Notes under the pieces: model-generated
Told to the model about the DNA's origin: nothing
The model's database searches: none
Seen by the model: only the letters and a program-made list of their open reading frames with translations
NCBI RefSeq assembly: GCF_026914185.1
Contig: NC_070568.1
Span: 1,116,001 to 1,180,000, forward strand
From: Puccinia triticina
Taxonomy: Eukaryota > Basidiomycota > Pucciniomycetes > Pucciniales > Pucciniaceae
Reading direction: 5' to 3'
Length of the DNA stretch: 64,000 nucleotides
Part shown: positions 48,176-59,472 of the stretch, piece by piece
Numbering within the stretch: the first letter of the stretch is position 1
Layout of the letters: each line of letters starts with the position of its first letter
Program-made: the position numbers and the translations under genes

Positions 48176-48560
48176 TTTTTTCGGCCAAATGGGACAAGGA
48201 CTCTTCCGGGAATCCTTGGACCCAATCATGGCACAGGAGGTTGGCGTTCCTCTAGCAGCCATCCGAGCCCGCGGGTCGAGCAACGCTTGGGCAGCCCTCA
48301 TCCCCTGACTCCTCCGACGGCTCATGCCCTCCTGAGCCTGATCAGCCTGAGCCTCAAATTGCTCCGGCACCGTCGTGGTGAAAACACAAGTCTCCTCCCG
48401 CGAGTGAGGGCGCCTCCGAAGGAGAGCCTTAGTTAAGCTCGCCTCATGACCTGCTCAGCATCCCGCATTATAGCCTGCTTGGCATCCCCTGTCAAGGCCT
48501 TCTTGCAGTCCAAGAACCAGTGCACAATTGTAGGGCTTGTGAATTTCATACTCCACATGA
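48176..48560 (-). pseudogene. Unrecognised coding fragment interrupted by a Mutator-like relic
   Basis: On the minus strand TIVHWFLDCKKALTGDAKQA and IMRDAEQVMR lead into the insert at 48441-48383. Beyond it TTVPEQFEAQADQAQEGMSR and AAQALLDPRARMAARGTP continue to a stop at 48176. The two parts read as one protein broken by the insert. I do not recognise the family; it may be a transposon protein. Confidence 0.4.
48383..48441. mobile_element. Truncated Mutator-like miniature element, copy 5
   Basis: One end is complete (CGAGCTTAACTAAGGCTCTC read from 48441) and the other stops at AACACAAGTC, lacking the last bases of the family end. No 9-bp duplication can be read, which fits a small deletion at the left edge. 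Confidence 0.55.
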
Positions 48561-48833
48561 CCGAAGATTTGTCCCCGACAATTTTTCAAGAACAATCTTT
48601 CCACTAAAAAAAGGTGATGGTGCTGATACAGGATAGCACATCTGTGTTTGTGAAAGAGAGACATTGAAAGCGGTAAGCAGGGAAGACAGATGACTGCCGA
48701 TACTTGGACGCGAGAGGCAGTGAGATTCAAGTTTGTAGATTTCTATAGGAATGTTACTAAGAGTTTGATAGCTAAACCAACGTTGAGCAGTGGGAGAAGA
48801 AGAAAAATAAAAATGGATTGATGCCTAAGCATG

Positions 48834-49068
48834 CTAGGCTTTTGTTGCTGCGGCTTTCATGTTGGGAACCCAGGCAGGAGGTTTGTCTTGAGCTCCACTT
48901 CCGGGGGCAGCAGCAGCCGCTGCTTGAGCAGAGGCGGGTTTGGGTGGGATCGGGAGTGGCTGGGCCATCAATTGGTCGTACATCGTTCAGGCTTTCTCCG
49001 TGTGTCTGATGAAGTACTCGTTAAAGCGTCGACCCGGCTTGGTTTCTGTCACTTTGACGATATCCTAA
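48834..49068 (-). pseudogene. Detached terminal exon of an unrecognised gene
   Basis: After a good acceptor (CACATTAG at 49069) the minus frame reads DIVKVTETKPGRRFNEYFIR then HTEKA, a TGA, and TMYDQLMAQPLPIPPKPASA followed by an Ala-rich tail ending at a TAG at 48834. The upstream exons are missing because the MRP51 3' flank begins at 49095. The single TGA would be a sense codon in a functional copy. Confidence 0.45.
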
Positions 49069-49360
49069 TGTGTGAAGCACAATAGATTAGTTTGCGTCTC
49101 CGTCAACCAATGGTAATGGCATCATAACCTTTGTCAAGTTTTATAGGAAGAGGGCCTTGACCGCTGTTCCACATTTAATCACACATTGTCCAAATAATTT
49201 TGGGCTTGTAAGGTGAAAAGATCTAGCCGAAAGGCGTTTTTAACATGGATTTAAAGATTTCTTATGGGAAAATAGATGAGATAATTTTTAACTGCTCTCT
49301 TCGATTACAATTGGCTGCAAATTGTATGTGGAAAACAAGATGAAGAGGAGAGTAAGGGTA

Positions 49361-50948
49361 TTACTCAGAGGGTGGTTTTCCAACCAATCCTTTGAGAACC
49401 TTCATCAGTTGATCGTTCTGCATCTGGCCAAACCTATTTTTCTGATTATTAGGGGGCTGAGAAGGGGAATTAGATTGAAGTTGTCTAGCTGGAGAATCAT
49501 TGGGGGAGGAGGCGTTGTTAGGGCTTGGAGAGCCAGATGAAGGGGGCTGGAAGTTGCGGGTGATCGAGTTGAGGAAGTCGAGTACGATGGTGCCCTGCCG
49601 TTTAGGCGGGGGATTTCCGACCCATTCGCGACTGCCGATCTTCGTATGAGCGTTCACTCGACTCGAATCACTGTGAGTTCCTTCTCTGACGTTGAGCTTC
49701 AATCGGTTTGTCTCTAGTGCTCGCGGCTTGTCCCTCGGATCCTGGTATCGGACCGGCTGATCGACCTGGTTATTGAAGCCTTGGAAGTCGAATTCGCTCG
49801 GGAGATCATAGGGGTCGATGTAAGCCGACTCGACCCTGAACTTGGCTTTCCCTTGGTCCAGATTATGGTATCCGTTGGAGTCAGGCTCGAAGGAGGTTGA
49901 GGGGAGGTCGATGTGAGATGAGCGCTGGAGAGAGCCCACGATCCCTGCAAAGCTGACCGTCTGTCGGCTCGACTTGATGTCTGCTTGGTCCAGTATTCTT
50001 CCCGGGATCGCGGGTGTCAATCGTTCGTTGTGCAGTTGATCGAAGTGTGCATAGTTCAATCCGAGGTTGGGATGAGTCATCGGAAGTATGCCAAGATTTG
50101 TTGCTTCGACCGTTTCTTTCTCAGTCACGTATTCGAGAAATTCTTCTATATCTCGTCGGATCTGATCTGGGTTTCCTTGAGCGTACTGGTAGAGATCAAT
50201 CGTCGCTCTCGGTGTATCTGGATCTGCATCAAGGGTGAATTGATTTATACGAAATATAAAAATTGAGTGATGTGCGCTATAGTGATCGATGGTCATGAGG
50301 GATAGACGAACCATTATTTGGAATCGATTTTCGATTATTCTCCTTGTTCTCCAAAAACTCTTTGAATGCTTGTCGATGAGTGCGCATGATTTCCAAGAAT
50401 TGATTGAATTGGGATTGATGCATCTGCCAGATATGTTTCATTCTACCCTTTTCAGCTCGAGGGTTTTTTGAAAGAGCGTTACTAGATAAAGACCTTCCCG
50501 AGATCCTTGAGTCTGAGAGTGCAGCCTCCCTACTGCCTTCATCGAACCAGCTAAACTCGATCCGAATCGGCCGTGGTTCGGGTGCAAGGGTGGGAGGGGC
50601 ATGATTCTTCCGGGCAGTTTTGACGCCGATTTCGAGCTGGCGCCACATTTTCACGAGAGATGTTTCAGCGGCCGCCGAGCGGTAGTCTACCGTTCGATAG
50701 GGAGTGTCCAAGGATTTCAGCCGGATCCATGGCGACTTGGGGCTCAGTTTGGCCGGCAGCGATCGTTTGAGGCCGAAGTCTCTCGAGTTGAGGAGGTAGC
50801 CATTGTAGGAGGTGTAGACCTGTTCGAGCTTCGTGTCCACCGAGCCGACCACCTTGGACTCTTTGAGCAGCTTGGAGAAATGGGACATCGTGGTTTGTGG
50901 CTGGCTCGGGCCCCGGAGGTGGTCATCTCCGACCCGACTCCGAGACAT
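49361..50948 (-). CDS. MRP51: Mitochondrial ribosomal protein of the small subunit, MRP51 family
   Basis: Members belong to the mitochondrial small ribosomal subunit. Exons are 50948-50312 and 50223-49361 with one 88-nt intron, giving 499 residues, or 479 if the second ATG at 50888 is used. The second start places the conserved MSHFSKLLKESK at the N-terminus and is the likelier one. Family features are FGLKRSLPAKL, WIRLKSLDTPYRTVDY and the KMWRQLEIG block. The C-terminal part is Pro/Ser/Asn-rich (SPSPNNASSPNDSPAR) and ends QLMKVLKGLVGKPPSE. Its 3' end is duplicated at 42162-43779. It is the divergent neighbour of the cyclophilin gene. Confidence 0.8.
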
Positions 50949-51051
50949 GCGCTCACAGGCCGGCTGCTGCGGCAGGCAGCCGCAGTCGATCGACTACCGA
51001 CAGCCCACCAGAAAAACCAGAACCTGCATACATACACACACCACAACCGCG
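50949..51051. promoter_or_regulatory. Shared upstream region of MRP51 and the cyclophilin gene
   Basis: The two start codons face away from each other across 103 bp (163 bp if MRP51 starts at 50888). A common promoter region is inferred from this spacing; no motif is claimed. Confidence 0.45.
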
Positions 51052-51990
51052 ATGGATCAGCACTCGGGGAAACAAACTGCAGTGATTTTGGAGACCAGTA
51101 TGGGCGTCATCCAGCTCGAATTGTACGCTCATCATGCTCCGAAGGTAATTCAAATCTTGCTATCATTGCCATTCACAGGCAGGCCCACCACGCTTCAGCG
51201 GGTTTCCATCATGAAAACGGGTACTAATTCATGTGCATTCAGACTTGTCACAACTTTAGTGAATTAGCCAATCGAGGCTATTATAACGGAACGGTCTTTC
51301 ACAGGGTAATTGCAGATTTCATGGCCCAGGTCAGCTTCTTTTTGGATCTGTTTGGTTTTTGGCGGAAAGAGCACACGCATTCCATATGAGATTGACTGGT
51401 TGGTTCATGGGTAAAAACGCATTCAGGGCGGGGATCCAACCGGCACAGGGAGAGGTGGTCGGAGCATTTACGGCGACAAATTCGAAGACGAAATTGTAAG
51501 GTATTTATGGTCCCGTCCTCCATGAGCGATCGAAATAATCGGTTTTCTGCCGGAGATTTTTGACTTCTTGCGCCTCTCAGAAGTCTGGAACTGATCGCTT
51601 CTTTGTGAATTCCCCGTTTTGTAAAATTGTTTTTTTTTTTCCTACACAGCATCCAGAATTAAGATTCACAGGGGCTGGGATTTTGGCCATGGCGAACAGT
51701 GGGCCGAACACGAACACAAGCCAATTCTTCTTAACACTAGTTGAGCTATTTCTTTTACTCCCTTCTTATCACATTTGTTAACATTTGCGCCATCAATTTT
51801 TCTTTGACGATGATGAAACTTCTGATAGGCACCTACGCCACATTTAGATAAGAAGCACACGATCTTCGGGCGGGTTTATGAAGGCTTAAAAGTTCTCGAA
51901 CGGATCGGATCGGTCAACGTAGACTCGGAAGACAGACCTCGAGAACCAGTCAAGATTCTCAAGGCCCGAGTGATTGAAAAACTTGCTTGA
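51052..51990 (+). CDS. PPIL1: Peptidyl-prolyl cis-trans isomerase, PPIL1-type cyclophilin
   Basis: It catalyses cis-trans isomerisation of X-Pro bonds; PPIL1-type members are spliceosome-associated. Exons 51052-51144, 51243-51329, 51427-51495, 51650-51739 and 51829-51990 give exactly 166 residues. All introns are GT-AG and phase 0. The cyclophilin fold is complete: [34 protein letters not shown] (the active-site FHR and QGGDPTG), [20 protein letters not shown] (catalytic Q follows as QFFLTL) and [11 protein letters not shown] histidine occupies the cyclosporin-contact tryptophan position ([10 protein letters not shown]), as is common in this subgroup. No presequence is present, so it is cytosolic or nuclear. 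Confidence 0.96.
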
Positions 51991-52494
51991 ATCCTCACTC
52001 TTCCTTTTCTCTCCTATCAGTTATTCTCACCCCTCTCTCCGATCCCACGCATCACCAAACAAAGCACTGCAGCTTTAAAAATAGCCATGGAAGTCATACC
52101 GGAAGCCAGGGGAATTACGTGAGCTGTTTGTTCGTTAATGTACAGGTCCCTACCAGTTGTTTATGGCCGGTTTTATGGATTACTGAACCTGAACCCATCA
52201 TCTTAAAGTCATCAAGCTTGGCCAAGTGGTGTAAAATGGGTTTTTAAAAATGATTCTGAAAACCAAAATGTAAAAGTGTTTTTCAAAATTTACAAAAGAT
52301 ATTATTTACAATTATTCAAGTTTTTTTTGGAAGTTTCAACACTGCTCCTAAAAATAAAACAGAAATTGGAAATAACAGTCTTGTATGCAAGAAGAATCAG
52401 AAACAGAACCATCCCAACCTCACCACCTCCAAAGAACCTTGAATATCCCAAACCTAACCTCCCTGAACCTTGAATGGACTCCGTGGAGGACTTC

Positions 52495-52630
52495 CCTTCG
52501 ATCTGGAAACCCAGATTTTTTCAGATTTTGCAGGGAAATCTAGGCAGATCTAGGATTTGAGACAATTGAGCCCAGATTTATCTGCAAAATCTGGAGAAAT
52601 CTGAGCTCCCAAATTGACGGGAAGTCCTCC
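52495..52630. mobile_element. Miniature element, GGAGGACTTCC family, copy 3 (136 bp)
   Basis: The ends GGAGGACTTCCC and, read inward from the right, GGAGGACTTCCC pair perfectly. The interior consists of repeated TCAGATTT/AAATCTGG motifs rather than the interior shared by the other two copies. No target duplication is evident. Confidence 0.7.
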
Positions 52631-53301
52631 AATATCTCAACTCCAATTCCTACCCGGGCCCAACCCAACCTTCTAATTTAACCTCAACCTCTGCTGTCTT
52701 CCCTTATCTTTATTGATGCTATACTACATATTTCTTGGACTCTTGTGGAGTAGCTTACCCTCAGAAGCACTAGAGTATTGTTTAGGCATCTCAATTGAGT
52801 GGACTGACCATAGGAAATTCAAATTGGTAATGTAGGAATACATTATACCTTTTCTTGTGTATTTTGCTTGGATGTGTTAATAGTGCGTAGTCAATTGCAG
52901 AAAAAGGCAGCGGGTAGCAGATACATACATAGTAGTACATAAACAAATTGAAGATGGGACAGAAATACAATGCATCAATCAATATACAATACATAAAATC
53001 ATTGATCTATGCTGTTGTTATCCGTTACACTATGTTCTCGAGGGATCTTCGGTGCGAGCCGAAGAAAAGGGAAACAACATTTAATATAATGATAACTTAA
53101 TGACGACCATACAGAGAGACCTAGAAGAAGCAGTCAAGATGGGAGTGGATAAAGTCAAATCGTGCGTTTTTTCAACCAAGCACCAGATATATCATGATCA
53201 TAATAGCAGGGAAAAATGAAAGTGAAAGATGAATGCTGGGTATCCAAAAAATGTCGGTTGATTGAAGAACGGACGGGGAGGAAGCTTGGAGAGGACGGGA
53301 A
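52631..53301. other. AT-rich intergenic stretch; nothing recognised
   Basis: This is the 3' side of the DUF1295 gene (minus) and the region past the cyclophilin gene. No open frame or repeat end is supported. Confidence 0.5.
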
Positions 53302-54667
53302 TCAAGCTTGATGGTCTTCAGAGATTTCCTTGATCAGGTTTTGGGCTTCGGGACTCTTCTCGTCGAATCTGTATATGCTCCAATCTAACAATAGAGTAGT
53401 CTTGAGTGCTTTCGGGATCTTTTGGTACAATCTGCTAGGGATCGGGAATAAGATTGAAGTTTGATCTAGATAGAGTTTATATTGCTCCCAATGATCTTCT
53501 TCTCCTTCTTGATGGTGGACGTCTTCGTCAGGCTGAGGAGATGGTTGAGTGAGAGTTTTATCTAGTTTAGATTTATACGACTTGACGAATACACTCTGTT
53601 GGACTGGTTTTTCAGCTGTCGGCAGACCCGAGAGAAACAATAGTAGGATCGTAATAAAGATTGGCGAGAGTACTGTTGCATGTAGTAACCGTCTTGGAGA
53701 ATCTTCAACTCCTGGGTTGTTGGCGGATTCAATGCTCTGTAGAACAAAACAAGTTGCATGCATGAGTGTCTTATTCCACGACGATGAATATCATGATCAT
53801 CACATACCATTAACCAGATGCCCCACCATAACAAAATCTCACCAAAGTAGTTCTACAGAATGACAATTGGGACGAAATTGTCAGTTGAAGATCGGTAAAA
53901 CTAGGTGTATCCCGCGAGTAGAGCCTTTAACAATGAATAACCAACCGGATGTCTAGACCATTTCCATACTCCGGCTCTACAGACGGGCAATCCGCCCTCT
54001 TCTTTGGACCGAGCCTTCCACTGGTACTTTTGCAAATCGCCTAGAGTTTCGAGCAGCATCCCAGCGATAAAGAATATCAAACCAACGACATCTGATCCGC
54101 TTCCAAATGGGATTCGGGCAGGTGCAGTGGCAGAGATGTTGGGCGAGTTGAGGACGGTGACCGGCAGTGATACGATCCATACCCAGAGTAATTGGAAGAT
54201 CCAAAAGGCCCCGAACCGGAAAAAGTTGGAACGCATCTCATCGAATCTATCGTCCTTACCGCGTTTAAGGACCCTGAGACATTGACAAGAGTCCGATCTA
54301 TCAATATCGTCTGAACAGAAGAGGGCGTTGGTCTGCTACTAGTTACGAACCTGAACAATAAGAACCCAGCCAAACGAATCGACCAGAACATGACAGCCAG
54401 AGAAGCGATCCAATTACGCGATTCGAAGGTTTGGCCATAGATGAGCGTGATGAGAGCCAAGATGAAGAAATTGGAGCCGCCGGAGAAGTCGGTTATCTTG
54501 TCGAATTGAAGGGTGTAGGAGACTATGAACGCCAAGGATTGGATGGCCAGCGAGATCAGGAAGGTGATTGCGAGGTAGTTGTTGTCAAGAACGTAGATCG
54601 GTGCCATCGTAGTTGACGTAATATTCAACGAGTGATTGGTGAAGTAGAATGTTGGGGAGGAAGTCAA
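53302..54667 (-). CDS. DUF1295 / steroid-reductase-like membrane protein
   Basis: The family resembles 3-oxo-5-alpha-steroid 4-dehydrogenases; substrates in fungi are unknown. Exons are 54607-54351 (or from ATG 54667), 54273-53946, 53852-53808 and 53736-53302, giving 354 residues from the inner ATG (MAPIYVLDNNYL), which suits the family better. Several membrane segments are evident (LAITFLISLAIQSLAFIVSY, FILALITLIYG, WIFQLLWVWIVSLPV, VVGLIFFIAGMLLE, VLSPIFITILLLFLSGLP). The reductase-like core is present: [29 protein letters not shown] and, near the end, YLDQTSILFPIP and TLLLDWSIYRF. The 45-nt third exon is short but in phase. Confidence 0.88.
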
Positions 54668-55250
54668 GCCTACAGGAAAGCGCGCCGGGATGATATCGAG
54701 CCTGGATGTATGCGCTGCATGAGACTCTTGAAGGGCTGTGTCAAGCTGTGCGCGTTTGGCTCAACGCACGTCCCCACCTAGCTTAACCAAGTCCCCCGCT
54801 GAGGATAATTGGTCCAGTGATAGTGTCCTTTCAGCAGAGTTCCAAACAAAGACTTGAGTTTAGTTGATTTCACTTTTTTGCACCTCACCAACGTACCTAG
54901 CCCCCACAACCCAAAGCCCTTCGTCTGCAGAACATCAAATATCTTCTAATCGTGCCTGCCAGAGTGACCTCAACCAATGTTGTTGGGTACTGACACTATT
55001 AAGCCATTTTTCATCCCTCCGTGGAGTTTGGAAGTTTTCAAACCACAAAGCACTATTTTAAAGAATAAAAAAAGGATATAATAGCAAAGGGTGAACAATG
55101 TGTAGAGATCTAGAAATCAGTAAACAGTCAAAATATAGCACAGATATAAAAACAGACTACGAAAACAAATAAAGCATTTCAACAATCATGAAGAAATTTT
55201 GATCCCCACCGTACTGATGCTGATGGATTAAGTCACAAGTTTTAGTCTGT

Positions 55251-58062
55251 TCAATCTATGTCCTGTTTGCCATCATATTCTTCGAGTTTTGAGCTGGCTA
55301 ATTCCCATCCTTTGCCTTCCTCATCACCCAAGCAAATTTCTCTAACGATGTCAATGACCTGGTCGATCGGACCAATCACTTGTTTTGTCGAGTCTCGTTC
55401 TCTAAAGAAAAGGAAATAAATAAAGAGATCAACATCATTTACGTTTGATGAATCCCTGTCGGGGTGTACTTCACAAAGAAAAAGATGTAGGATGTTGGTA
55501 AGAAAAGGTGTTGCTAACCTTAAGGTGACCGTCCCATTCTTGACCGATCCGAAATCGACGGTGATTCCGAACGGGGTCCCGAGCTCATCATTACGCGAAT
55601 ATCGTTTTCCGATCGACGCATTTGAATCATCGACCCGACTAGCAATTCCTGCATTCCGCAACTTCTTGGCTACGTGCCATCCGAGATAAAGTAGAAATCA
55701 GTCAGCGTCAATCGAGGAAGTGAGGATAAATATTATCTTGGTAACTAGATAATGCTCACAGATAGATCGGATCAATGGTCTGAACACTTCTGTCCCGCTC
55801 AAAGGGACGATGAGAACCTTCACTGGAGCAATTGATGGTGGCAAAGACAACACCTGAAAGCGAAAAAAGAGCATTAGTAATCACGAAAACAGTACTCGTT
55901 GCACACTTCCATAATCCTTACCCCACGGTTAACATCCTCCGCCCTCGCCCAATAACAATGCTCCAAGAGCGAGTATAGAATTCGGCCTATTCCGAACGAA
56001 GGCTCGATCACATTCGGCGTATACTCTCGTGCTATAACCATATCAGTCCCCCAAATAGAAAGGACAAGCAAAAAACTAGTCAATTTTTTGTTTCTTAGAT
56101 CAGGTAAAAGGCTTGTTCCAGAGTTAGAATGGCGTACTGGTTTCTTTGAATGTCTTGCGTTCAATCTTGAGGATGTCTTTCGTCAACTCGTACTCATTCC
56201 CATCACTGGCACGAATCTTGGATGACCTATTGTGAAAGAGAAAGAAAGGTCCACGGATTGGTGTGAGAGTGGTGACAGAGGAAGAAATCATGAGCCACAA
56301 ACCCATTGGCTTCCAGTTCCTTGGCAAGACACTCCAGCCGAGCCTCATCGAAGGACAAGACGGTTTCTTCGACGATCTTGGATGCCTGTCTGAACCGGGG
56401 ACCGAACAGCTTCTTGTCGAACATGGGGACGTTTTTCTCGATCTCGATGACCTCCTTAAGAGGTTCGCGGACGACCAACTTCGTCCCAGTTCTGACAGAA
56501 TGGACCGTCAGATCGTACGCCGATCGGTCGGCGCATCCCACACATTCGATCCATCCATATGAAGAATGGATCTCAGCATCCCAACAGTCGGAGGCATAAT
56601 GCGCCATTTCGTTGTCCATGTGTTGCCGGAAACGAAGCCGGGCTGGGTTGATCCCAATCTTCCTCAAAAACAGATCGATCCTTGCCAGGAAATATCCTAG
56701 CGTATGGTTATCGACGATCTGTTGATTGATGGCCTCGCCGATCGTCATTTCGATCGTCTCTGTCTTTCCCTCAGCTTGAACGGATCTGGGAAGTAACTTG
56801 ATCTTATGGTTTTCGATCTCGTGAAATTTGTCGTGTCGTTTATCGATCGGGTCAACATAATGTTCGATCTCCGCCATCGTGAATTCCCGGACTCTAAGCA
56901 GACCTTGCTTGGGCGAGATCTCATTCCGGAAACTTTTACCGATCTGCGCCGACGCAAAGGGTAGTCTGCCGTTGTTAAACTCCAAGAGCCGATTGAAATT
57001 GACAAAGTGACCTTGGGCGGTTTCCGGTCGAAGATACGCTTTGAATTGGCCGGTCGGGCCGATCTGAGATTCGAACATGAGATTGAACTCAACTGGTTCG
57101 GTCAACTCATTACCAGTATCCGGTGAGCGAATCTTTTCCTCTCGGATCAATTCTCCTAACTGAGCGCCAGTGTAATTATCGATTTGAGCGAGAATCGAAT
57201 GGTATCGAGCCAGGGTTTCATCTGTTAGTTGGACGAGTTCGGCCTTCAGTTTTTTCTTCTTGGCAAGTTTGTTGTTGGCCAGATCGGCGGGCTCGGTAGT
57301 TTGTCCTCGCGCCTTACTGTCGGCTGTAATTCGAGAAGCTAGGACGGCTTCGACGAGATGATCCGCTCGAAAGATGTCTCCAGTCTTCACGTCCGAGGTC
57401 ATCCAGTCCGTGAATTTATCCACGTGTCCTGAGGTCTTCAACACCTCTGCCAGGGTGATCACCGTCGTATCAATCTCTGACATTTCGTCCTCGATGATAA
57501 AATGTTTTCGCCATTCTTGTAAGATGTTCGATTGCAAGGTACTTCCTGGTGGTCCAAAGTCATACCTGTGTGACGCGCCAGGGCCATCCAGAGCAACAGA
57601 AGAAAAAAAAGAAGAAAAATGATGAACTTCTTCAATTTAATCCCCTATTTTGTTTCTAGGTGAAATGCCAAAATGGGCCAATAACTGAAATACTGACAGA
57701 CCAGCGACACCTAGATGATAGACAGATCAGACATGAGCGCGCGTTCACTCTTCTGCCAGCGCTGCTTTAATGGACGGTGACTGACCTCCGTAGTGTTCAA
57801 AAGCAGGAGCATAAAAGAATCTTTTGATGAGTAATCCCTCGAGCTGGGAACGATTGAACGGATGCGTGTCCTTGACGATCGACTGTGGGGCCGAGCCGGC
57901 AGCAGTCTGAGAGGCCGACATGCTTCGAAGGTGCTTGAGATGGGATGTCTTGTTTGTGGGCAGTGGGTTCTTTCCTGGCGGATGGATGGTAGTGGTCGCT
58001 GTGGGTTTGACTGGCCGAAGTTGCTGGTAGACTCTCGCTAGTAGGAATGAGCCTGTTCTCAT
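55251..58062 (-). CDS. GRS1: Glycyl-tRNA synthetase, probably cytosolic and mitochondrial forms
   Basis: It charges tRNA-Gly with glycine (class II synthetase). Eight exons fit without conflict: 58062-57786, 57710-57698, 57565-56303, 56226-56138, 56031-55922, 55853-55760, 55669-55519 and 55401-55251; 715 residues from the first ATG. The second exon has only 13 nt and restores [14 protein letters not shown]. Class II motifs: [24 protein letters not shown] with [11 protein letters not shown] (motif 2), and [12 protein letters not shown] (motif 3). The anticodon-binding domain has [30 protein letters not shown] and ITVDF. The first 47 residues are basic and Ser/Thr-rich like a mitochondrial signal; the ATG at codon 48 (MSASQTAAG) would give the cytosolic form. 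Confidence 0.95.
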
Positions 58063-58171
58063 CCGATAGTCCCGCTGAACGTCTCTTGCAGTTTATTTTT
58101 TATTTTTTTAACTTTCCAATTTCCAATTGGGACAGCTGCGTGGTTGAAAACTGCTGATGTAAGCCGATCAA

Positions 58172-59224
58172 TTTTTTTTTTTTTTTTTTTTTTTTGAGTG
58201 TAATTTTGCCTTGAGCATTGCACACTATGAATATTCAAGTATCTGACTACTTACAAGTAGGGAAGAGGGAAAGATGATTTAACATAAAGAGATTGTTAAA
58301 CTCAGGAGAGTACACGGTAACAGGATAGCTAAGCAGAGAGAGGTGAAAGAAAGAAGAAAGAGAGAGAAAAAAGGAGAAAATACATAAAAAGTGAAACTAC
58401 AAGAGCGTGCATAGGATCAATCCAAGAAATGAAACCGGCCTGTCTTCCTGATGAATTCAAAAATCAGGCTATGCGCCTTTGGGAGATGGAGTAGAAGATG
58501 AGGTCTGTTTGAGTCAACCTTGAGCTTCTTTGATCTGGCTTTCCAAATAAGTTCCCTCCAAGGTTTTCAATATGCTGGGCATAGGTTGAGGAAGTGATTG
58601 GTAGTTTCTTGGCCTTCGCAGAAGGGGCAGATGGGGTCCAGTCTTTGTTTGACTTTAAAAAGGTAGGCGTTGAGGGGCGCATGGCCCAATCAAAGTTGAT
58701 TGATCAGTGTTGACTGCAAGATTGGGAGATCAGAAATCCGTTTCTTCAGCTCCTTCCAAGAGGGTGTCATGATTTGAGATTTGAAATATCTTGTGAGTTT
58801 GGATGCATTATGGTGTAGTTGTCGGTCCGGGCTCTTGTTCCTATTTGTTGCTTCCTTGGCCAGGAGGTCGGCAGCCTCGTTGCCACGGATCCCCCCATGC
58901 CCAGGGCACCATACCAAATGAAGATTCAATTCAGCGGGGAGTGAGTGCCAGATGTCTGAGATTTCATAGAAGAGGTACTGCCCCGGTTTTGCTGCATTGC
59001 AGCTCCCTAAACGTTGTAGGACCCCCACGTTATCCGTGAGAATGAACACGTTGGAAAACCTCCGCATGCGTAGAGCCTGCTCGGTGAGTCTGAATGCCAG
59101 AAGTAAACCAACTGCCTCACACTCATGATTTGAGAAGAGGGGGTCTACCCCTAAAGACATGGACAATGCTAAGTTGAGGTTGGGGCAGATGCCGGACCTG
59201 CTCCGCCCTTGGTCAAGTCATAAG
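58172..59224 (-). mobile_element. 5'-truncated LINE (non-LTR retrotransposon) with poly(A) tail
   Basis: On the minus strand the element ends in a run of about 25 A (plus-strand T run at 58172-58195). The flanks AGCCGATCAA (58162-58171) and AGCCAATCAA (59225-59234) agree at 9 of 10 positions, a target-site duplication. Its coding remnant is the RNase H end of the polyprotein. The insertion lies about 110 bp upstream of the glycyl-tRNA synthetase start. Confidence 0.85.
58464..59166 (-). pseudogene. LINE polyprotein end: RNase H and zinc-knuckle-like tail
   Basis: The first part (59166-58690) is an RNase H domain: NHECEAVGLLLAFRL, VFILTDNVGVLQRL and HLVWCPGHGGIRGNEAADLL. After a TGA at 58690-58692 the same frame continues LGHAPLNAYLFKVKQRLDP and CPFCEGQETTNHFLNLCPAY, the C-rich tail typical of Tad/I-type LINEs. 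The reverse transcriptase and upstream parts are missing. Confidence 0.85.
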
Positions 59225-59250
59225 AGCCAATCAATTGGTGGAGTTGATTA

Positions 59251-59472
59251 GGGGGATTCAAAGTTGGCCATGCACAACTTGCATGCACTTTTGCAAGTTG
59301 GTGTTCAAGGCTTTTATTGAACACCAAATTTCAAAAATACATTCAAGCAGGCTTAGGGGGTGTAGTACAGTGTGGCTTGCATGCACTTTTGCAACTCGGT
59401 GCTCAAGAATGAACTTGAACACCGACTTGCAAAAGTGCATGCAAGTTGCATCTGGCCAACTTTGAAACCCCC
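59251..59472. mobile_element. TA-flanked miniature element, GGGGG ends (222 bp)
   Basis: The ends are GGGGGATTCAAAGTTGGCCA and, read from the right, GGGGGTTTCAAAGTTGGCCA. TA dinucleotides flank it (59249-59250 and 59473-59474), typical of Tc1/mariner-type target duplication. Further inverted blocks (ACTTGCATGCACTTTTGCAA) continue inside, and a second inner copy of that block makes a double hairpin. Confidence 0.75.
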
